Assembly (NCBI RefSeq): GCF_000702625.1
Contig: NZ_JNIS01000001.1
Coordinates: 1,777,001-1,841,000, forward strand
Source of the DNA: Exiguobacterium oxidotolerans JCM 12280
Lineage (GTDB): Bacteria; Bacillota; Bacilli; Exiguobacteriales; Exiguobacteriaceae
DNA length: 64,000 nt
Reading direction: 5' to 3'
Shown here: positions 56,192-64,000 of the stretch, piece by piece
Numbering within the stretch: the first letter of the stretch is position 1
Layout of the letters: the number at the start of each line of letters is the position of its first letter
Position numbers and translations under genes: made by a program
Notes under the pieces: model-generated
The model's database searches: none
Told to the model about the DNA's origin: nothing
What the model saw: the letters and a program-made list of their open reading frames with translations, nothing else

Positions 56192-56221
56192 GACCTCACT
56201 CCTCTCTTCACTAAGCATACC

Positions 56222-56259
56222 AAAAAGGCACCTCGGTCCGCATTGCGGAAGAGGTGCCT
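56222..56259 (-). terminator. Terminator of the BCCT transporter gene
   Basis: On the minus strand AGGCACCTC pairs with GAGGTGCCT, followed by TTTTT. Confidence 0.8.
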
Positions 56260-56266
56260 GACATGA

Positions 56267-57823
56267 TTATGCTTCTTTCTTTAAATCATCAGATGCTTTC
56301 TTTTCTTCAGGTTCGTTATACAAATCAATGAACAAGGCGATGACCATCATCCCGACAACGAAGATGAACGGGAAGGCGGCTAAAATCGCGGCAGCTTGGA
56401 GAGCGCTGAGCCCACCGGCATAAAGTAAGACAGCTGCGATCGAAGACTGGATGACACCCCATGTCAATTTGATTCGAAGGCTTGGCATCAAGCTACCGCC
56501 TGAAGAGAGCATTCCGAGTACATACGTTGCTGAGTCAGCTGACGTAATGAAGAATGTCGTAATCAAGAAGACAGCTACGATACTAAGAATCGTACCAAGC
56601 GTACCGAACGTCTCGAACAAGGCGAACATACCTGTTTCGACACCTTTATCATTGACCGTGTCAATCAAGTTTACACTGTTGAACAGTTCGTTCCAGATTG
56701 CTGATCCACCGAAAACAGAGAACCAGAGCAGTCCGAAAATTGTTGGGACAAGCAAGATACCGAGAACGAATTCACGAATCGTCCGTCCTTTTGAAACACG
56801 TGCGATGAACGTACCGACGAATGGTGACCAAGAAATCCACCATGCCCAGTAGAAGATCGTCCACCCGTTAATCCATGAACGTTCGTCCGGATTGAAGGCT
56901 GAGGCACGGAAACTCATGATCGGCAGGTTTTGTAAATAGGCACCTGTTGTTTGAACGAATAAATCCATGATGAAACTGAATGGTCCGAGGAACAAGACGC
57001 CGACCATCAAGAGCGCCGCGAGAACAAGGTTCGCGTGGCTGAGGCGTACAATACCTTTATCGAGACCAGAAGCAGCACTAATCATATAAAGGACTGAAAC
57101 AACAAGGATGATCAGGAGCTGAGTCATGAACGAGTTTGGAATACCTCCGACGAGGAAATGTAAACCGCCCGAGATTTGCTGGGCGCCGAGTCCAAGTGAA
57201 GTGGCGACACCGAATGCTGTTGCGACGATCGCGAGAACTTCAACCGTCCCTTTACCTGCAGCTTCATATTTCGGTTTCATAAGCGAAGCGACAGTATCGC
57301 CGATTGTGGCAGGACGTCCTTTACGGAATGTCGAGTAAGCGATTGCTAATGCGACGATGGCGTACAGTGCCCACGGGTGAAGTCCCCAGTGGAAGAATGA
57401 ATAGCGCATCGCAAGACGTGCTGCTTCAGTCGGGTCGGTTGTCGCGACCGGTGGTGTGTGGAAATGCGTCAAGGGTTCCGAAACACCCCAGAAGACAAGT
57501 CCAATCCCCATACCGGCGCTAAAGAGCATCGCGAACCAAGAAATCAGGTTATATTCAGGGCGATCAGAGTCTTTTCCGAGTCGGATAGAACCGAAACGCG
57601 AGAAGACGAGGAAGATTGCAACTAATAAAAAGACGCTCATACCGAATAAGTAGAGCCAGCCGAAGCCGTTTGTAACAAAGTTTTGTGCGATTGTTGTTAC
57701 GTTGCCAAGATTTGCGGCACCAATGAGTGATTCAGGTAAGATTCCCCATATGGTAAAGAGCACACAGAAAATGACGGATACAATAAAGACGTTCGTGATC
57801 TTGCTTTTTCGATTATTTTCCAT
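56267..57823 (-). CDS. BCCT-family glycine betaine transporter (OpuD/BetL-like)
   Basis: The protein has 518 residues and 12 helices. The sodium- and betaine-binding glycine stretch GMGIGLVFWGVSEPLTHF is near residue 108. The family signature FYWAWWISWSPFVGTFIARVSKGRTIREF is near 320, with the tryptophan box for the quaternary ammonium group. It imports glycine betaine or a related osmolyte with sodium. The GMGIG form indicates sodium-coupled uptake rather than exchange. GAAGGTG lies 9 nt before ATG 57823. A sigma-B-like promoter about 85 bp upstream would link it to general and osmotic stress. A terminator follows. Confidence 0.92.
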   Translation of the reverse strand: MENNRKSKITNVFIVSVIFCVLFTIWGILPESLIGAANLGNVTTIAQNFVTNGFGWLYLFGMSVFLLVAIFLVFSRFGSIRLGKDSDRPEYNLISWFAMLFSAGMGIGLVFWGVSEPLTHFHTPPVATTDPTEAARLAMRYSFFHWGLHPWALYAIVALAIAYSTFRKGRPATIGDTVASLMKPKYEAAGKGTVEVLAIVATAFGVATSLGLGAQQISGGLHFLVGGIPNSFMTQLLIILVVSVLYMISAASGLDKGIVRLSHANLVLAALLMVGVLFLGPFSFIMDLFVQTTGAYLQNLPIMSFRASAFNPDERSWINGWTIFYWAWWISWSPFVGTFIARVSKGRTIREFVLGILLVPTIFGLLWFSVFGGSAIWNELFNSVNLIDTVNDKGVETGMFALFETFGTLGTILSIVAVFLITTFFITSADSATYVLGMLSSGGSLMPSLRIKLTWGVIQSSIAAVLLYAGGLSALQAAAILAAFPFIFVVGMMVIALFIDLYNEPEEKKASDDLKKEA

Positions 57824-57908
57824 CGTGGTCAACACCTTCTTTCGAATTTTACATGTTTGTTTTGTTTCGTGTTGTAAATACTGAAAAATTGCTATACAAC
57901 GATTAGTA

Positions 57909-57933
57909 ATACCCGTAACTTCAAAAACAAAAC
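57909..57933 (-). promoter_or_regulatory. Sigma-B-like promoter of the BCCT gene
   Basis: On the minus strand GTTTTG (57933-57928), 13 nt, then GGGTAT (57914-57909) matches the sigma-B pattern GTTTWW-N12-15-GGGWAW. It lies 86 bp before the start codon. The remaining 57934-58219 is A/T-rich with no further gene or clear promoter. Confidence 0.6.
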
Positions 57934-58219
57934 CTTATCACGCAAGTTACTACCGTAACAAACTTATAGTAAGGATGGCAAATGCTGTGGGTAATGAAAG
58001 ATGGGGATTTCTAGAAAAAAAGGGTGGTAAAGTCGTTTAAACTGGCTTTGCGTAGCGATTTTTGAAAAAAATGAAAAAATCTAAAATTTCTTTTGTTTCT
58101 CTAGTATTTCCCGAAAAGATCGATTTGTAACATTTAATATCAAGCAGAATAGCAGACGGGTGATTTCATATTTGCTATCGTTGTGAAATAATCCATCAAA
58201 ATCGCAGGGGGAAGAATAA

Positions 58220-58894
58220 ATGAGTCAGGAACAGAAAAAGCAGGAAATTTTGACAGCGCTACAATCACGTCATGCGACAAAGGCATTTGATCCTTCGAAA
58301 AAGATTACACCAGCAGACTTCGCATTTATTTTAGAAACCGCGCGACTCTCACCAAGTTCATTTGGTTATGAGCCTTGGAACATGCTCGTCATCCAAAATG
58401 AAGCATTGCGTGAGGAACTTCGTGCCGTCTCGTGGGGGGCCCAAGGTCAATTGCCGACAGCGAGCCATTATGTCATTTTCCTTGCACGGACAGGTGCGCA
58501 AATGCAACCAGATGGTCCACATGTCACGCACATGATGGACGAGCTCGGTTTGTCGGATGAAGCAAAACAAGGACGGACGACACGCTATGGTCTTTTCCTT
58601 GAAGAAGATTTCAAGATTGGAAACAATGAAAAAGCAATGGAAGATTGGTCAGCGAAACAGGCCTATATCGCACTCGGGAACATGATGTCGACGGCAGCAC
58701 AAATCGGCATCGACTCTTGTCCGATTGAAGGATTTGATCAAGAGGCAGTTGAAAAAATCTTAGTCGACCATGATTTACTCGACCGGACTGTATTTACGGT
58801 TCCTGTCATGGTCGCGTTCGGTTACCGGGCCGATGAACCGAAACGTGCGAAACAACGCCGTGACTTGGATGAAATCGTCACTTTCATTAAATAA
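58220..58894 (+). CDS. NAD(P)H-dependent nitroreductase
   Basis: The protein has 224 residues. LQSRHATKAFDPSKKITPADF (RxxxxxF FMN site) near 14, ARLSPSSFGYEPWNMLVIQN near 46, and IDSCPIEGFDQEAVEKIL near 165 are typical of the NfsB/YfkO group. It is an FMN enzyme reducing nitroaromatics or quinones, possibly for oxidative detoxification. AGGGGGAAG precedes ATG 58220. It is only distantly similar to the nitroreductase at 1857-2414. Confidence 0.9.
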   Translation: MSQEQKKQEILTALQSRHATKAFDPSKKITPADFAFILETARLSPSSFGYEPWNMLVIQNEALREELRAVSWGAQGQLPTASHYVIFLARTGAQMQPDGPHVTHMMDELGLSDEAKQGRTTRYGLFLEEDFKIGNNEKAMEDWSAKQAYIALGNMMSTAAQIGIDSCPIEGFDQEAVEKILVDHDLLDRTVFTVPVMVAFGYRADEPKRAKQRRDLDEIVTFIK

Positions 58895-59036
58895 GCAGCT
58901 GGACAATTTTTTTCGAATTATATAGAAGTTTCTTTCAAAATTCGGTATACTCGCATTTGTATGATTAAGAAGCGCCGTAAACGCCACTCGCATACGAACA
59001 ACTTTTGTCTTGAGAAAGAAAGGGGTTCTATCGCAA

Positions 59037-59876
59037 ATGGAACAAAAATTAAAGTTATGGTTCACGGAACACCAAACGGAAGATTACGGTATCACATTCC
59101 GTGTCAACCACGTTTATGAGAGCGAACAAACGGAGTTTCAACGCCTAGAGATGGTTGAGACGGACGAGTTCGGCACGATGTTGTTACTTGACGGGATGGT
59201 CATGACAACAGATCGAGATGAGTTTGTCTATCACGAAATGGTCGCACACGTCCCATTGTTCACACACCCGAACCCGAAATCGGTTCTCGTTGTAGGTGGA
59301 GGAGACGGCGGAGTCATCCGTGAAGTCTTAAAACATCCATCGGTCGAAAAAGCAGTTCTCGTCGAAATTGATGGCAAGGTCATCGAGTACTCGAAGAAAT
59401 ACCTTCCGAACATCGCAGGTGGTTTAGACGATGCACGTGTCGAAGTCATCGTGGGTGACGGATTCATGCATATCGCAGAAGCAGTCAACGAATACGATGT
59501 CATCATGGTTGATTCGACAGAGCCGGTCGGTCCTGCGGTCAACCTATTCACAAAAGGATTCTACTCTGGAATCTCGAAAGCATTAAAAGAAGACGGTATT
59601 TTCGTCGCACAATCGGACAACCCATGGTTTACACCAGACTTGATCCGTGATGTACAACGTGACGTCAAAGAAATCTTCCCAATCACAAAACTCTACATTG
59701 CGAACGTTCCGACGTATCCGAGCGGTCTGTGGACATTTACGATTGGATCGAAAAAACATGACCCACTCGCTGTCGCACCAGAGCGTTTCCATGAAATCGA
59801 AACGAAGTACTATACACCGGAACTTCACACAGCAGCATTCGCGTTGCCGAAGTTCGTCAAAGATCTAACGATTTAA
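59037..59876 (+). CDS. speE: Spermidine synthase
   Basis: The protein has 279 residues. [15 protein letters not shown] at the N-terminus, [23 protein letters not shown] near 84 (S-adenosyl-type nucleotide site) and [11 protein letters not shown] near 160 (catalytic Asp) are diagnostic. It transfers an aminopropyl group from decarboxylated SAM to putrescine. ATG 59037 is preferred to the upstream 59010 because AAAGGGG lies just before it. speB follows 60 bp downstream, behind a hairpin that may weaken read-through. Confidence 0.95.
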   Translation: MEQKLKLWFTEHQTEDYGITFRVNHVYESEQTEFQRLEMVETDEFGTMLLLDGMVMTTDRDEFVYHEMVAHVPLFTHPNPKSVLVVGGGDGGVIREVLKHPSVEKAVLVEIDGKVIEYSKKYLPNIAGGLDDARVEVIVGDGFMHIAEAVNEYDVIMVDSTEPVGPAVNLFTKGFYSGISKALKEDGIFVAQSDNPWFTPDLIRDVQRDVKEIFPITKLYIANVPTYPSGLWTFTIGSKKHDPLAVAPERFHEIETKYYTPELHTAAFALPKFVKDLTI

Positions 59877-59884
59877 TTTCAAAG

Positions 59885-59916
59885 TAGGAGTGTTCCGTTT
59901 TCAGGGACACTCCTTT
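59885..59916 (+). terminator. Hairpin between speE and speB, possible partial terminator
   Basis: AGGAGTGTTCC pairs with GGGACACTCCT, followed by a short T-rich stretch (TTCT). It may trim expression of speB or stabilise speE mRNA. Confidence 0.55.
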
Positions 59917-59936
59917 CTATGACTGGAGGAATAGAA

Positions 59937-60809
59937 ATGCGTTTTGATGAAGCATATTCAGGTAAAGTCTTTATCGCGAGTCAGCCGACTCACGAAGATG
60001 CAAAAGGTGTATTATACGGCATGCCGATGGACTGGACGGTCAGTTTCCGTCCAGGATCACGTTTTGGTCCGGCTCGAGTCCGTGAAGTATCACTTGGTCT
60101 CGAAGAATACAGCCCATATTTAGACGGCGATATCGCCGATGCGAAATTGTTTGACGCGGGTGACATCCCGTTACCATTCGGAAACGCCCAAAAGTCACTC
60201 GACATGATCGAAGAGTACGTCGATTCGTTACTGACGGCAGGTAAGTTCCCGCTCGGCATGGGGGGCGAACACCTTGTCACATGGCCGGTCGTTAAAGCCT
60301 TTGATAAACATTACGATGATTTTGTTGTCTTACATTTTGACGCACATACGGATTTACGTGACGAGTATGAAGGCGAACCGCTCTCACACTCGACACCACT
60401 CAAAAAAATCGCCAACTTGATTGGACCGGAAAACTGCTATTCATTCGGAATCCGCTCTGGGATGAAAGAAGAATTCGAGTGGGCGAAGACGTCAGGTTAC
60501 AATTTGTTCAAGTATGAAATCGTTGAACCGTTAAAGGCTGTTTTACCGAAGCTTGCCGGTAAAAAAGTTTACGTGACGATTGATATCGACGTCCTTGATC
60601 CGTCTGCTGCACCAGGAACAGGTACACAGGAAATTGGCGGCGTGACAACAAAAGAATTACTTGAAGTCGTTCATATGATTTCACGTGCTGACGTCGACGT
60701 CATCGGAGCGGACCTCGTTGAAGTTTGTCCCGCGTATGATCAGTCTGACATGACAGCGATTGCTGCTGCGAAAGTCTTACGTGAAATGATGATTGGTTTC
60801 ATTAAGTAA
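59937..60809 (+). CDS. speB: Agmatinase
   Basis: The protein has 290 residues. The two-manganese ureohydrolase motifs are complete: GMGGEHLVTWP near 105, VLHFDAHTDLRDEYEG near 132, and VTIDIDVLDPSAAPGTGTQE near 212. It hydrolyses agmatine to putrescine and urea, supplying SpeE. TGGAGGA precedes ATG 59937. speE-speB order is as in Bacillus. A terminator and repeat element E follow. Confidence 0.95.
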   Translation: MRFDEAYSGKVFIASQPTHEDAKGVLYGMPMDWTVSFRPGSRFGPARVREVSLGLEEYSPYLDGDIADAKLFDAGDIPLPFGNAQKSLDMIEEYVDSLLTAGKFPLGMGGEHLVTWPVVKAFDKHYDDFVVLHFDAHTDLRDEYEGEPLSHSTPLKKIANLIGPENCYSFGIRSGMKEEFEWAKTSGYNLFKYEIVEPLKAVLPKLAGKKVYVTIDIDVLDPSAAPGTGTQEIGGVTTKELLEVVHMISRADVDVIGADLVEVCPAYDQSDMTAIAAAKVLREMMIGFIK

Positions 60810-60842
60810 ATTTGTCTGAAATGATTGCGGGATATGTAAAAA

Positions 60843-60881
60843 AGTAGCGTACAAGGGGTTGTCCTTGTACGCTACTTTTTT
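60843..60881 (+). terminator. speB terminator, left flank of repeat element E
   Basis: AGTAGCGTACAAGG pairs with CCTTGTACGCTACT and six T follow. Its last 13 bases, ACGCTACTTTTTT, recur at 61041-61053 on the far side of the repeat. Confidence 0.9.
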
Positions 60882-60886
60882 CAGAC

Positions 60887-61040
60887 TGTAGACAACGTGC
60901 TATTGGGAGATCAAGCATCTTTTTTCGTTGCTTTCCTCGGACGAGGCGCAAGCCGTTGCTCCTTGATCCTAGCGGACAACGAGCAGGGTCTTGCCTGCCT
61001 CTCGATACCGCATGTTTACGCTTCATAAGAGTTTGTTTCC
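60887..61040 (+). repeat. Dispersed intergenic repeat, copy E (short form)
   Basis: It begins TGTAGACAACGTGCTATTGG and has the left blocks through GGTCTTGCCTGCCTCT. It then jumps directly to CGATACCGCATGTTTACGCT and ends CTTCATAAGAGTTTGTTTCC. The central 230 bp of the long form are missing. It is 154 bp long and noncoding. Confidence 0.88.
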
Positions 61041-61118
61041 ACGCTACTTTTTTGTGGGAAATAGGTGTGCTTTCGCATGGCAATCATTTTCGAATCTCGG
61101 AAAAGATACATTTAGACG

Positions 61119-61148
61119 TTACAAATGCTTAGCAAAGGGTAGTGTAAT
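61119..61148 (+). promoter_or_regulatory. Candidate promoter of the leader RNA
   Basis: TTACAA, 18 nt, TGTAAT. Transcription would start near 61155, at the first base-paired element of the structured leader. Confidence 0.4.
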
Positions 61149-61152
61149 CATA

Positions 61153-61520
61153 TAGACGCCTGCCTATTTTTTACAACATCCCGAAAGGTTGTCGCGTAAA
61201 TCATATGATCGATAAAACGATCCATGTGGTGCTGAAGAACCTGGTGCGTCTAAAAAGACATAGGATAGGCAGTGCATTTCTTCATTTGTACAGCCTGTCA
61301 GTTTCAGTTAAAGAAGGTGGGGTGAATGGAATACGGTAGTGAGATGATGGAGACTCCGAAAGAGGATAGCGTACAACTGTTACTCTGAGCACATCGAAAT
61401 ATTTACAAAGTACTGCAAATTAGTTTAAATTCAAGATGTCACCGCGAATGAAATATTTTCTTCTAGAATGAAAGGTTGGCTTGAGAAGCGAAATACATTA
61501 TGACACGAGAGGTGGAAAAA
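61153..61520 (+). ncRNA. Long structured leader (or small RNA), class unknown
   Basis: The region is without an open frame. TAGACGC (61153-61159) can pair with GCGTCTA (61246-61252), and the adjacent CTGCCTAT (61160-61167) with ATAGGCAG (61265-61272). The order a-b-a'-b' is that of a pseudoknot. The enclosed loop has further hairpins (ACAAC/GTTGT; GATCG/CGATC). A second domain may be closed by GTGC (61272) and GCAC (61389). No terminator is seen, so any regulation would be at translation or stability. It precedes the DUF4397-sortase operon. I could not match it to a riboswitch family. Confidence 0.5.
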
Positions 61521-62318
61521 ATGATGAAGAAATTCATATCGTTCGTTACCGCTGCGTTTTTGTTTGCACTATTCGTGCTCCCAGTAGGTGCAGCAGATGA
61601 CGCAATGGTGCGTGTAATTCACGCTTCACCAGATGCTCCGGCAGTTGATATTGCCGTCGATGGCGAAACAGCTGTCTCAGGAGCGGAATTCAAAGCTGTC
61701 ACAGATTATCTCACTCTCCCAGCAGGAGAACATAAGGTTGAAGTCTTCGCTGCAGGGACAACAGAAGATCCTGTACTTTCTCAAACACTCAACATTGAAG
61801 CTGGAAAATTTTACTCAGTCGCGGCAATTGGTAAATTAGCAGATATCGAACTTGCTGTCATGGAAGACAACGGTCAAGGCGAAGACGGAAAATCAATGGT
61901 TCGCGTCGCGCACTTTGCACCGGACGCACCAGCTGTTGATGTCGCCCCTAAAGGTGGAGACGCACTCTTCAGTGACCTTGAATTTTCGAAAGTCTCAGAC
62001 TATGGAACACTCGATGCCGGCACGTATGATCTCGAAGTACGACCAGCAGGCGCGATGGATGTTGTCAAAGCACTCGACGGTATTAAATTAGATAGCGGTA
62101 AAAACTATACAGCGCTTGCAATCGGTCTTCTTGAAGGAGAACCAGCGTTTGATGTGCTCTTGATTCCAGATGGCGGTGAAATGGCTGCAATGCCAGACAC
62201 AGGACTTGGTGGATCAGCAGACACATCTTCTATGGCAACGACTTGGGCACTTGTAGCACTTGCAGGAGTAGCCCTCGTTGGAACAAGTTATGTCATTCGT
62301 CGTAAACAAAACGCGTAA
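61521..62318 (+). CDS. DUF4397 surface protein with MPDTG sorting signal
   Basis: The protein has 265 residues. A signal peptide ends near AGA-ADD (residue about 26). Two DUF4397 repeats follow, beginning MVRVIHASPDAPAVDIAV and MVRVAHFAPDAPAVDVAP. The C-terminus has MPDTGLGG, a hydrophobic stretch (ATTWALVALAGVALVGTSYVI) and a basic RRKQNA tail, which together form a sortase cell-wall sorting signal with MPDTG in place of LPxTG. AGAGGTGG lies before ATG 61521; the ATG at 61500 lacks an SD. It overlaps the downstream sortase gene, so it is probably that enzyme's substrate. Its binding function is unknown. Confidence 0.88.
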   Translation: MMKKFISFVTAAFLFALFVLPVGAADDAMVRVIHASPDAPAVDIAVDGETAVSGAEFKAVTDYLTLPAGEHKVEVFAAGTTEDPVLSQTLNIEAGKFYSVAAIGKLADIELAVMEDNGQGEDGKSMVRVAHFAPDAPAVDVAPKGGDALFSDLEFSKVSDYGTLDAGTYDLEVRPAGAMDVVKALDGIKLDSGKNYTALAIGLLEGEPAFDVLLIPDGGEMAAMPDTGLGGSADTSSMATTWALVALAGVALVGTSYVIRRKQNA

Positions 62319-62904
62319 CAGTTTCTTTCTGATCTTTCTCATTCTCGCTGGATGTGGAGGAACAGAAGAATCTGTTCCTCCTTCGAAGCCAGTCGAGCAA
62401 GCGACACCTGCGATTGAGCCAGTAACACCTGAACCCGTACAAGAAAGTCGTGAAACGGCTAGTTTTATCCCGGCGACGCTATCGATTGATGCGATTGACG
62501 TAAAGGCGAAGAGCGAAATCGTTGGGAAAGACAAGCAAGGTCGGATGGATGTTCCGAAAAAAACGGAGCAGGTCGCCTGGTATCGGTACGGCGCAGAAGC
62601 GAACCAGACGGGAAATGTCATCCTCGCCGGTCATTTAGACGACACGGATGGCCCCGCTGTATTTTACGACTTAGCAAAGATGAAACCAGGACAAAAAATC
62701 GAGTTACAGTCAAAAACAGGGCAGACGCTATCTTACGTGGTGACAAACGTAACCTCCTATCCTGTAGATGAGGCACCCGTTGGTTCGATTTTTGGGGCAA
62801 CGGTCGCAAAACGGCTGACGTTGATTTCGTGTATCGGAACGTTCACGAAATCAAAAGGGTACGATGAACGGTTAGTCGTAACAGCCGATCAAATCGAAGA
62901 GTAA
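62290..62904 (+). CDS. Class F-like sortase with lipobox
   Basis: The protein has about 204 residues. An N-terminal hydrophobic segment ends LILAGCGG, a lipobox, so it may be a lipoprotein. A Pro/Glu/Thr-rich linker follows, then the sortase domain with the catalytic triad His (VILAGHLDD), Cys (TLISCIGTF) and Arg (GYDERLVV). Sortases cut the sorting signal and attach the protein to the wall. The start overlaps the DUF4397 gene by 29 bp; the SD is weak (TTGGA), so translational coupling is likely. Class F is assigned by the single-domain size and motif spacing. Confidence 0.85.
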   Translation: MSFVVNKTRNSFFLIFLILAGCGGTEESVPPSKPVEQATPAIEPVTPEPVQESRETASFIPATLSIDAIDVKAKSEIVGKDKQGRMDVPKKTEQVAWYRYGAEANQTGNVILAGHLDDTDGPAVFYDLAKMKPGQKIELQSKTGQTLSYVVTNVTSYPVDEAPVGSIFGATVAKRLTLISCIGTFTKSKGYDERLVVTADQIEE

Positions 62905-62920
62905 CAAGCAATACGGAATC

Positions 62921-62957
62921 AAAAAAAGACCAATCCATCATGGGTTGGTCTTTTTTT
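62921..62957. terminator. Bidirectional terminator between the sortase gene and hemAT
   Basis: AAAAAGACCAA pairs with TTGGTCTTTTT, with A-run and T-run on the two sides. Confidence 0.9.
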
Positions 62958-62990
62958 AGATGAAGTTCAATCTGAACGACTTAGAAAAAC

Positions 62991-64000
62991 TTATGCATTC
63001 GATTCCGATGCTGCGACGAGATTCGTTGTCAAAGCCGAGAGACCTTGTGTCGTTTGACTGATCCCTTGAATCGTCTGAACGATTTGGCCTAAGTCATTCT
63101 TATTGCGCCCGAACATCTCCAAGTAGTTCTCCATCTCTTTTTTCACGGTATGAATGCCGCTCTTCACCTGTTGGAGCTCAGTCCGTGAAGCAGAGTTCGA
63201 ACGTGTGATGTCTTCCATCTGTGAAACGAGTTCTGTGATATTTCCATTGTTCTTTTGAATCAACGTGTTGATGCTGCTACTTAAGTGTTTCGCATTTTCG
63301 GCAAGGTTGCGGACTTCGATTGCGACGACAGAGAAACCTTTACCGTGTTCGCCGGCACGTGCAGCTTCGATTGAGGCGTTTAAAGCTAACAGATTCGTTT
63401 GGTTCGCGATGTCTTCGATCCCTTGTGTCATCTTGACGATTTCGTCAGATGTCGTTTTTAACTGTTGGATGCTCGTTAATGATGTATTGACTTGACTCGT
63501 CGATTGGACGAATTGTTGTTCCATTTTGTCCATCTGTGCTTCGTTTTCTGATGTTAAGCCAACAAGGTTACGGCTTGTTTTCTCCGTCTGATCCGTCTCG
63601 GATAAGATTTGTGTCGCCCGTTGACTCGTTTCGAGAATGGCGCCTTCTGTTTGTTCGACCGTACTCGCGACCTCCTGGCTGACACGGACGACATCTTGCA
63701 GGAGACGTGTGCGTGCTTCATTCGCTGTACCTACTTCTTCTAAGCGCGCGTCGACATACTGACTTGTAACGATTTGCGCATCCAAGTTCATCGCATGAGT
63801 CAACGCGAGGATTGCTGTTGCAAGTTGCTCCGGATCTTCTTGGAAATGTTCGACGACTTTAGGAATCAGTAAGGTGTTGAATGCTGCGTAAGAAGCGATG
63901 AACCACGTGACAGGGACGAAATTCCGGTTATGCGTTTTGCCCATTCGTTTTCGCATCGCAAGAAACTTCTCGTCCATGTTTCCCGTCAAGAGGCTACCAA
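62991..64000 (-). CDS. hemAT: HemAT-like globin-coupled aerotaxis transducer, 5' end outside the window
   Basis: The frame stays open to the window edge (residues before ATG 63977 read GSLLTGN in frame), so the N-terminus is missing. About 336 residues are present. The first 75 belong to a sensor globin ([24 protein letters not shown] ... [13 protein letters not shown]), and the rest is an MCP signalling domain with the tip [27 protein letters not shown]. No membrane segment or HAMP is present, as in HemAT, a soluble heme-based oxygen sensor that signals to CheA. The proximal His lies in the missing part or near GKTH. Bidirectional terminator downstream. Confidence 0.9.
   Translation of the reverse strand, partial: GSLLTGNMDEKFLAMRKRMGKTHNRNFVPVTWFIASYAAFNTLLIPKVVEHFQEDPEQLATAILALTHAMNLDAQIVTSQYVDARLEEVGTANEARTRLLQDVVRVSQEVASTVEQTEGAILETSQRATQILSETDQTEKTSRNLVGLTSENEAQMDKMEQQFVQSTSQVNTSLTSIQQLKTTSDEIVKMTQGIEDIANQTNLLALNASIEAARAGEHGKGFSVVAIEVRNLAENAKHLSSSINTLIQKNNGNITELVSQMEDITRSNSASRTELQQVKSGIHTVKKEMENYLEMFGRNKNDLGQIVQTIQGISQTTQGLSALTTNLVAASESNA

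Noticed and set aside
61300-61400. c-di-AMP (ydaO/yuaA) riboswitch suggested by GGGGTGAAT
   Set aside because: The other conserved blocks of that class are absent and the helices do not form.

Overview
The window looks like a chromosomal segment of a low-to-moderate GC Firmicute close to Bacillus, most likely Exiguobacterium. This is inferred from gene content: tarJ, glcU-gdh, xpt-pbuX, yuaF-floT, the ywdI/ywdK/hemQ/pta/lipL/ywfO/ywhD/speE/speB genes, HemAT, L-box and purine riboswitches, and B. subtilis-type sigma-W, sigma-B, Fur and cre sites. There are no rRNA or tRNA genes, no CRISPR array and no prophage. About 60 protein genes are called; two run off the window edges (tarJ on the left, HemAT on the right).

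Layout. 1-1.7 kb: end of a teichoic-acid locus. 1.8-8.2 kb: Fur-site nitroreductase, a two-gene multidrug efflux operon with a divergent TetR regulator, a membrane diguanylate cyclase and a MarR regulator. 8.2-10.1 kb: lysine riboswitch and lysP, which carries a frameshift. 10.5-25.7 kb: sodium symporter, msrAB, DUF2252 protein, glpD, oxidoreductases, a lipoprotein nuclease, a CDF transporter, glcU-gdh, an AarF kinase, and the ywdI and ywdK homologues. 26.2-34.9 kb: hemQ, pta, guanine riboswitch with xpt-pbuX, amino-acid permease with a cre site, rhodanese, dCache chemoreceptor. 35-44.6 kb: DUF2157/GDYxxLxY pair, folE2, two TerC paralogues, a tandem-HD protein, Bcr/CflA pump, and a sigma-W-promoted operon ending in flotillin. 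45-50.5 kb: DegV, lipL, ywfO, a phosphotransferase, nupC. 50.6-64 kb: an IS3-family element inside a repeat, small enzymes, ywhD, a sigma-B-promoted betaine transporter, speE-speB, a long structured leader before a DUF4397 surface protein and its probable sortase, then HemAT.

The most unusual structure is a dispersed intergenic repeat with five copies (about 10.15, 25.74, 44.74, 50.55 and 60.89 kb). It has TGTAGACAAC-type terminal inverted repeats, full-length (about 385 bp) and internally deleted (130-250 bp) forms, and no coding capacity. Each copy sits just behind a gene and is bracketed by two terminator-like hairpins that resemble each other but differ from site to site. One copy is split by the IS3 element with a 3-bp target duplication. 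The second unexplained feature is the roughly 365-nt leader at 61.15-61.5 kb, whose 5' end can form a pseudoknot and which matches no riboswitch class I recognise.

Regulation readable from sequence: two riboswitches, a possible attenuator before the efflux operon, and candidate sites for Fur, CcpA, sigma-W, sigma-B, MarR and TetR. All functional calls come from reading motifs, domain order and gene context by eye; no database search was run.
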